From Chromera velia (lineage: Eukaryota > Sar > Chromeraceae): a stretch of DNA of 13,979 nt. The notes beneath the pieces were generated by a model, which did no database searches, was not told the origin of the DNA, and was given only the letters and a program-made list of their open reading frames with translations. The stretch lies in contig JAHBMJ010000900.1 in assembly GCA_018398765.1 (NCBI GenBank), forward strand, positions 25,001-38,979, read 5' to 3'. The position numbers and the translations under genes were made by a program. Of the stretch, positions 9,077 to 13,979 are shown one piece after another (position 1 is the stretch's first letter; every line of letters starts with the position of its first letter).

Positions 9077-9790
9077 CTCCTGCACAGCTAGCTGCATCGC
9101 CAGCAGAGTCGAGGAATACTCTTGCTTCATCTTCTCTACTATATCCTCAGGGTTCACCCGCTTTCGTCTCCATCTCCTCACATCTCTCCTAAAGGCCCGA
9201 GCATCACTTCCTGCCTTGTTCAGCGCGACGATGATGTTGGATCTCCACTCCTCTGTCGAGCGGAAGTGCTTCCTCTGCAGGTGCACATTGGAGAACTCCC
9301 CTCACTGCGACACAAAGTCGACAATCTCCTTCTTTTCAGTGAACTTCGGGCAGGCGGTCAGGTCCACTTTCTTCAACTGTTTCGACTTCTTCCTACGAGT
9401 GGAACCCACTCTCTGAGCTGCAGAGTGGCGGGAAGACGCATCGGAAGATCCACTCACATCTGACGAGTTAGAGTGGGGGGGGGACGGATCCTTATCCGAG
9501 AAGAAAGCCACAGCGTCGAAGGGCTTTCGGATTTTCTGAGCCTGAACGGCTCCAGGCGCAAACAGAGAAACAAGGGCAATTCTTTCTTTTTTCTCCACCA
9601 CTGCGGCACTGGTTCAACTGGGTAGAATCCATCTGTCTAACGAGTCTTCTACTCTCTCCTCCCGCTAGCCTGGAGGCGCAGCATCTCTTCGATCGAACTC
9701 TGCACTGAGTCTGGATACTTCAGCGCTGATTGGTTCAAGGGCGTTATTGAATAAGCCCCTGAAAAAGCTTTTCATGTCTTCAAAGTTCAT

Positions 9791-9832
9791 CTTGATAACA
9801 AAGTAGCAACAAATCAGTCTAACACACTGATC
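9791..9832 (-). other. Element leader with a hairpin at the expected primer-binding site
   Basis: These 42 nt lie between the 5' LTR and the Gag ATG. No stretch resembling a tRNA 3'-end complement was recognised next to the LTR. Instead 9813-9831 forms a perfect 6-bp stem (ATCAGT/ACTGAT) with a 7-nt loop, one base from the LTR edge. Confidence 0.5.
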
Positions 9833-10072
9833 TATAAGGAATTCACGTATCAGAACAGAGTTTGCCGCTCAGTTCGGGGAGGAGAGGATGAGCGAATGCG
9901 CCTCTCCTTGAATAAGTCAATGTGGATCGATCAGTTTCTCCTATACGGTGCATGCACAGTTTGTAGTGTTGCAGATTTACATAGCTTGTAGCGCGCTGAG
10001 CCCAGGCCGAAGTCCCTGAGACCGCGGCCGTGAAAGGCCGGCGTCAATCGACCCCAGACGCAATCTCCAACA
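9833..10072 (-). repeat. 5' LTR of the copia element (240 bp)
   Basis: This is the direct partner of 4040-4267. It carries an extra 12 bp at 9861-9872 (TTTGCCGCTCAG). It should hold the element promoter and the RNA 5' end, but I see no convincing TATA box. Confidence 0.9.
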
Positions 10073-10077
10073 ATCTT
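10073..10077. repeat. Right target-site duplication
   Basis: ATCTT follows the LTR terminus ...CCAACA directly and matches 4035-4039. The next bases (TATAA) also match the first bases of the left LTR, so the boundary could slide by a few bp without changing the conclusion. Confidence 0.85.
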
Positions 10078-10229
10078 TATAATTTAAAAAGTGCCTAGAA
10101 AAGTGTATGTTTTATATATCCCAACTTAATATAACGCTGTAAAAATATACATAAAATCATGATATCACTTATAGTAATCACTTAGTATGATCATATTTTA
10201 TACTTGTAAGAATTGCATCCTTGCAATTT

Positions 10230-10286
10230 AGGTTAGTAACCTAACCTTGGTTGTTTTTACTTCAAGGTTAGGTTAGGTTAGGTTAA
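10230..10286 (+). repeat. Telomere-like GGTTA repeats forming a hairpin
   Basis: AACCTAACCTTG at 10238-10249 and CAAGGTTAGGTT at 10263-10274 are perfect 12-bp inverted copies around a 13-nt spacer. The right arm continues as a GGTTA array to about 10285. The repeat therefore exists in both orientations at this site. Confidence 0.75.
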
Positions 10287-10312
10287 AACCTAATTGGAAA
10301 CCCAGTAAAGTT

Positions 10313-10440
10313 CTAGGTAGGCCCCGGGCTGTGGTCTGAGCCTCCCCGATGGGGCCTATAGGATGGGGCAAACCCCCCTGCCAGTTGCGGGGGCGACCTC
10401 TATAAGACAAATTAAACGGCGATAGTGCTCTAGGGCACCA
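10313..10440. other. GC-rich structured islet in the AT-rich block
   Basis: About 125 bp stands out from its AT-rich surroundings. It contains AGGCCCC and GGGGCCT inverted arms (about 10319-10360), a CCCCC/GGGGG pair, and GTGC...GCAC arms near 10426-10439. No tRNA, A/B-box or ORF was recognised. It could be a fragment of a dispersed repeat or structured RNA, but this is inference. Confidence 0.35.
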
Positions 10441-10478
10441 CTAAATCACTTAGTTTAGCTAAATCACTTATCACTTAT

Positions 10479-10508
10479 ATGTACGTACGTACGTTAAAAT
10501 ACGTACGC
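10479..10508. repeat. ACGT/GTAC tandem words
   Basis: TGTACGTACGTACGTTAAAATACGTACG is a self-complementary tetranucleotide tract. A shorter relative, TATGTACGTACT, is near 3081-3092 on the left side. Confidence 0.6.
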
Positions 10509-11102
10509 CTAGATTCTTGAAATCTGATTCAAAATCGGGTTTCAGCTGACGATATACAGCTGACATGTAGCGAGCAGTAGCCTAGGCAGCAGCAAGCCTA
10601 AGCAAGGTGCATGCTATCACACTATGTCACACCTAGTATCACACCTTCATTGCCGTATCTATAAAACAACTGTTTTTTTTAGACCACTAAGTACCACTCA
10701 GGCTCCAAGTGACTTTTTCCCCCCAATATTTACCTAATAATACTAACTATTATTAATATTTTTCCCTCAAAACCTAGCTAACTCAAAACTTGCCGTGAAT
10801 TAAGTAGTCGCATTTCGATATATGCGCCCGAATTCTTTTCTTTCGGTTGCTCTACTGATTGCTCAATTCATTCACTCCCAACTGTGGACGACACGACACA
10901 TGTGGAAAGAGAGCTGGGAAGGAAAGCATAAGTATTAGGGGAAAAGAGGGGAGGCCGATAGAGGGGGGGGCAGAAGGCGGGAGGTGAATGGAGGTGATCG
11001 GTCTTTACTGTTTCCTTTTTTGTCGTGCTTCCTTCGTTCCTTGTTCTCTTTCATTATTGTCTGTCAACTGTGACCGCTTGCATGATTGGTTGGTCGGGGA
11101 TT

Positions 11103-11150
11103 AGAGAGAGAGGGAGGGAGGGGGGGAGGGAGGAAGGAGAGGCCGGGGAG
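11103..11150 (+). repeat. G-rich purine tract with quadruplex-compatible motif
   Basis: GGGAGGGAGGGGGGGAGGG at 11112-11130 has four or more G3+ runs with single-base loops, inside a longer purine tract on the plus strand. Confidence 0.6.
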
Positions 11151-11218
11151 GTTGAAGGAAAGAAGAATCCGTCCCCCTCCTCTCTTAATTTACTGTTGGA
11201 CGCTGAGCTGCAGATCCT

Positions 11219-11236
11219 GCATGCATGCATGCATGG
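11219..11236. repeat. TGCA/GCAT palindromic tetranucleotide repeat
   Basis: TGCATGCATGCATGCATG is a short self-complementary tandem repeat. Single ATGCATGC-like words recur elsewhere in this region. Confidence 0.7.
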
Positions 11237-12806
11237 TCCCATCTCCGTCACCTCCTTCCCTCCGCACATGCATCGCGATCGATTCGACCGATGAACGGAT
11301 CGTGCGCAGGCCTCGTCAAGACCTCATCAACGGATGTCTGTAGAAATATGCGTTAAAAAAAGAAACACAGAGCATGGAGATTTTGTTGTACAGCTTTCCC
11401 TGTTGCTGTCTTGCGAGCGTCAAAGATCTGATGCGGAGGAAAAGGAGGGGGGAAAACAGGAGCGGACTGTGGGGGAGAAGGGAAAAGAAAGATTTCCTTC
11501 CTTCCTTGCCCCGTGAGACTGCGAGAGGAAGTCTTTCTATTTTACCATCAGCGACTTTTACTCGATCTCAACAGAGAGTTGCCTCTTTGCTAGGACGGAT
11601 CATTGTGCTCACGCCAACCTGTCCCTCTCAAGGGAGAAATCCAATCATGCAAGTTTGAAGGGCGATGAACCTTTCTGCTCCTTCCTTCCTTCCTTCCTTT
11701 CTGACTGCACTCCCGAGGCAACTGAAGTTTCTGTTCTCATGCATCCAAAACGAAGTCCTTGCGTCGTGGCCACTCCAAATGATTGACGCACGCATTCTTT
11801 GTCGCTTTTTTACTTCAACCTCCTGTCTTTGTCGCAGTAGAAAAAAAAATCTGTATCTGTTCCTCCTCCCTCCCTCCTTTCCTCCCCAGAATCCACAAGC
11901 CTAGTACTGTATCGCCAGGCAGAAAGGGCAAACGGCAGAGACGGAAAGGAAAAGCAGGAGAAGAGCGAGCCGGCCCCTTCTTCCCATCAGCCTGGCAGAC
12001 TCACCCACACACGCGCTCACTGATTCATTCACAGTTTCTAAATGGAAGGTTTTGAACGGGAGAAAGGCATCGAGATGCGTACATTAATCAGTCCCCTGAC
12101 GACTGCGAAATGCAAAAGCCAAGGGGGCTGACAGTGACAAAGAGAGAAGTGAGGACAGACAGACACGAAGAAGGTCGGCTAGAAGTGGAAGAAAGAAATG
12201 AACGATTCGCCTTCATTCAATTTCGGTCTGTCGATGTACAGTTGATCCTTCCTTCCAGTCTAACATGCAGCCAGTCGATCGATTCTCCCAAGCATCACCA
12301 ATTTGCTGACGGGTGGGGGGGAAATCTATTGAAGAACTTGCTCCTTCCTCTTTCACAGAGAAAAGGAGAGCGCACGCAGAGAGAGAGGGGCAAAGAAAGA
12401 AGCAGAAAGATTGAACGGTGCATGAAATGCCTTCTGGCTGTCTGTCTGCCTGACTGGGCCAAATATTGGAGTAACAAATCCTACCTCGTTCCCCCTGCCC
12501 AACCTGCCTCAATGAAGATTTACTTTCCGTTTAGCCACCCTTCGTTTATTTCTTCATCCAGACCTCCCGCGCATGCATCACAAGATTCATCCCACCTCCC
12601 CTACACCTACCCCCCGGCTCTATCTTAATTCTAGTCCGAAGTGGCGGGCAATCAGGGAAAGGTAGAGAGAATAGAAATAATGAACGAAGAGAAAGCGTAA
12701 ACGAAGAGAAGACAGAAGAAGTGACATTCCGCCAGTCAGCAAATCAGCGACGCGACGAAGATGAAGCTGCAGAGTCAGGAGCGTCCTTCAGAGGGTCACC
12801 TCTGAG

Positions 12807-12866
12807 CCTGCAGAGAATCAAACATTGTCAAGCGAACGAGGGAGAGAGAGAGATGAGGGAAAGAGG
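12807..12866 (+). repeat. Copy 1 of a duplicated segment (short GA tract)
   Basis: It starts CCTGCAGAGAATCAAAC, contains AAGCGAAC and a short GA tract, and ends ATGAGGGAAAGAGG. The same landmarks in the same order occur at 13254-13381. Confidence 0.6.
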
Positions 12867-12961
12867 TAATCGGATAGACGACCGAAAAGAAGTCGCAGCA
12901 AAGAGAAGAGACAATCTAATTCTATTCAATGTTTTGCCTACACTGTCTTACACATGATTTA

Positions 12962-13028
12962 GACACACACACGTACACACACACACACACACACACACAC
13001 AGAGATACACAGGCACACAGACACACAT
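12962..13028 (+). repeat. (CA)n microsatellite
   Basis: Nearly uninterrupted AC dinucleotides run from 12962 to about 13001, followed by degenerate CACA/GACA words to 13028. Confidence 0.9.
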
Positions 13029-13253
13029 ACAGTCGCAATCAAGCAATTAAAAAAGAAGGAGAGTCAGACGTACAGTCACGTACTGCATGCCTCCCTCACT
13101 GTATGCTTCACTGCCCGTCTGTGTATTTGGCTGTTGACCATCCATCCAAATCAATAACTTGTTCCTTCCTAGCTCTTGCAGGCGGACTCACCCTTTCGAC
13201 CCCGACCCCTTGATGACTTTTTTTTCCTTTCCTTCCCCGACCACTCCGAGTCT

Positions 13254-13325
13254 CCTGCACGGAATCAAACAAGCGAACAAGAGAGAGAGAAAAAGAAAGA
13301 GAGAGAAAGAAAGAAAGAAAGAAAC

Positions 13326-13371
<46 letters not shown>

Positions 13372-13381
13372 GGGAAAGAGG
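13254..13381 (+). repeat. Copy 2 of the duplicated segment (expanded GA/GAAA tract)
   Basis: It has the same start (CCTGCACGGAATCAAAC), AAGCGAAC core and end (ATGAGGGAAAGAGG) as 12807-12866. The purine tract between is expanded to about 90 bp, including a pure (GA)20 at 13329-13368 and GAAA repeats before it. Confidence 0.6.
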
Positions 13382-13527
13382 AGATGAGGTCCCGAGAGTC
13401 CGCGATGAACGAACGATTGGCTGCCTAAATTTAACTGTTAGAGAGAGTTCGATACAAGCAGATAACAAAGAAGGAGACTCTGAGTTCGCAAAGGGATCGA
13501 AGCCTCAATCGGATTCACATAAAGTCA

Positions 13528-13590
13528 GTCGCATGCACGCAAGAACATACATACACATCCGTCTCATTGTCTATCATCGACGAGAAGCCC
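13528..13590 (+). repeat. Direct repeat copy A
   Basis: About 60 bp starting GTCGCATGCACGCA matches 13794-13856 with about six mismatches and no gap; the offset is 266 bp. Confidence 0.75.
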
Positions 13591-13793
13591 TCTGGTCCGC
13601 CCCTGGCTCCTCCTCTGGAACAAATTCTGATGTGCATCTTCGTGCATGCGTTGAAACGCGAGAACCGACGTACCCTTCTTGTCTCTGGTATTCGCGGCAC
13701 CAGGTCCTGCAAAGATTTGGAAGAAGGAAGGAGTCGAGAGAAGAAACACACGAAGGTAAAGTGCAGTGGAACGAACACCTCAAAGTAGATATG

Positions 13794-13856
13794 GTCGCAT
13801 GCACGCACGAACATACATACGCATCCGTGTCATTGTCTTTCATCGATGAGATCCCC
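13794..13856 (+). repeat. Direct repeat copy B
   Basis: This is the partner of 13528-13590. Its right end merges into the C-rich minisatellite, whose unit also contains the CGA(C/T)GAGA word seen in the repeat. Confidence 0.75.
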
Positions 13857-13979
13857 CTGTCCTCCCCACCCTTCCTCCACGAGATCTCCCTCCCCTCCCC
13901 TCCTCTTCCTCCACGAGATCCCCCTCTCCTCCCCCCCCTTCCTCGACAAGATCTCCCTCTCCTCCCCCCCCCTTCCTCG
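13848..13979 (+). repeat. C-rich minisatellite, 33-34 bp unit, running off the window
   Basis: Four units of the form GAGATC(C/T)CCCT..CCTCCCC...CTTCCTC(C/G)AC occur in tandem and differ in C-run length. The last is cut by the window edge, so the array length is unknown. Confidence 0.8.

Larger units (their letters stand above)
4323..9790 (-). pseudogene. Decayed copia Gag-Pol polyprotein
   Basis: An ATG at 9788-9790, 42 nt after the 5' LTR, opens a frame that can be followed through Gag, protease, integrase, reverse transcriptase and RNase H to a TGA at 4323-4325, about 1,820 codons. I count 17 internal stops in that register. TGA starts at 9614, 9302, 8600, 8531, 8453, 8366, 7568, 7258 and 5400; TAG at 9665, 8579, 7051, 6367, 6070 and 5544; TAA at 8198 and 4560. 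The frame shifts once between 7570 and 7512 and once at a 19-bp tandem duplication (5612-5648). Between breaks the frame is conserved, as expected of one ancestral ORF. No part could make a functional polyprotein. Confidence 0.9.
8498..9790 (-). pseudogene. Gag region (capsid-like and nucleocapsid)
   Basis: Gag opens with MNFEDMKSFF at 9790 and continues through a Lys/Ser-rich stretch (9601-9304) and a helical, charged capsid-like segment (about 9280-8760). An Arg/Gly/Gln-rich tail and a CAG-encoded poly-Gln run (8561-8587) follow, then a zinc knuckle (8498-8539). In the retrotransposon lifecycle Gag packages element RNA in cytoplasmic particles. Stops at 9665, 9614, 9302, 8600, 8579 and 8531 interrupt it. 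A 20-bp repeat at 9025 and 9057 lies within the capsid-like part. Confidence 0.75.
4040..10072 (-). mobile_element. Ty1/copia LTR retrotransposon, full length, inactivated
   Basis: The element is 6.03 kb. It has two direct LTRs (9833-10072 as the 5' LTR, 4040-4267 as the 3' LTR in element orientation), a 5-bp target-site duplication on both sides, a purine-rich tract beside the 3' LTR, and one polyprotein frame. The protein order is Gag with a zinc knuckle, protease (DSG), GAG-pre-integrase, integrase, reverse transcriptase, then RNase H. Integrase ahead of reverse transcriptase is diagnostic of the copia superfamily and excludes Ty3/gypsy. The LTR starts TGTTGGAGA in element orientation, as in many copia elements. 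The element is dead: 17 in-frame stops and two frame shifts. Confidence 0.92.
10078..10835. other. AT-rich gene-free block, right of the retrotransposon
   Basis: This continues the AT-rich DNA interrupted by the retrotransposon. It has no ORF and contains a telomere-like hairpin, a GC-rich islet, ACGT-rich palindromic words and tandem AAATCACTTA copies. It ends near 10835-10860, where composition returns to about balanced GC. Confidence 0.65.
10836..13979. other. Noncoding-looking region rich in simple repeats
   Basis: No ORF here has coding-like composition or a recognisable motif. The longest ATG-opened frame (12110-12628, plus) reads through pyrimidine- and purine-rich repeats and has no family resemblance. 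CTTCC, GGGA, GA, CA and GCAT repeats recur throughout. It may be intergenic sequence or introns/UTR of an unseen gene. Confidence 0.5.

Noticed and set aside
4323-9790. Programmed stop readthrough or reassigned stop codons in the polyprotein
   Set aside because: All three stop types occur across every domain together with two frame shifts and diverged LTRs, so ordinary decay is the simpler reading.
10313-10440. tRNA or tRNA-derived SINE in the GC-rich islet
   Set aside because: No cloverleaf, no A-box or B-box, and no terminal T-run were found.
12110-12628. 172-codon ATG-opened frame on the plus strand
   Set aside because: It runs through pyrimidine- and purine-rich repeats, has no recognisable motif or splice context, and an unrelated frame is also open on the other strand. 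Length alone is not support.
12962-13028. CRISPR-like or regulatory array
   Set aside because: It is a plain CA microsatellite with no unique spacers between repeats.
13564-13706. Possible minus-strand terminal exon preceded by a good acceptor (CTTTGCAG)
   Set aside because: The polypyrimidine tract and acceptor are attractive and the frame ends in a stop. But there is no second exon, no motif, and adjacent sequence is repeat-derived, so I cannot support a gene.

Overview
The window looks like nuclear DNA of a eukaryote. It holds a spliced, disordered-protein gene with GT-AG introns, an LTR retrotransposon of Ty1/copia type, interstitial telomere-like repeats, and many microsatellites. GC-rich coding sequence next to pyrimidine- and purine-rich noncoding DNA would fit a unicellular alga or other protist (a chromerid-like alveolate is one possibility). 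The sequence alone does not fix the taxon, and no gene here is a species marker.

Layout: (1) 376-2907, plus strand: the 3' part of a protein-coding gene whose 5' end lies upstream of the window. One intron (564-745) is well supported by frame continuity. A second, near 2218-2284, is inferred from a change of coding frame. The protein is unrecognised, long and mostly low complexity. (2) About 2825-4034 and 10078-10835: an AT-rich block without genes, holding GGTTA telomere-like arrays, an 11/22-bp minisatellite, hairpins and a small GC-rich islet. (3) 4040-10072, minus strand: a complete but dead Ty1/copia element inserted in that AT-rich block. It has two LTRs (240 and 228 bp), a perfect 5-bp target-site duplication (ATCTT), a polypurine tract, and one gag-PR-IN-RT-RNase H polyprotein frame. 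That frame is broken by 17 in-frame stops and two frame shifts; one shift comes from a 19-bp tandem duplication. (4) 10836-13979: noncoding-looking DNA with simple repeats, G-rich tracts, a duplicated segment carrying an expanded GA tract, a 266-bp-offset direct repeat, and a 33-34 bp C-rich minisatellite running off the window end.

The most informative signal is the way the retrotransposon decayed. In my hand alignment the two LTRs differ at 15 aligned positions, all transitions, most at CpG or CpA. The Gag zinc knuckle has its His replaced by Tyr and an internal TGA, both explained by C-to-T changes on the coding strand. This suggests silencing by cytosine methylation followed by deamination, or an RIP-like process. 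I found no convincing previously undescribed functional system; the retroelement and the flanking AT-rich block are the parts worth a second look.
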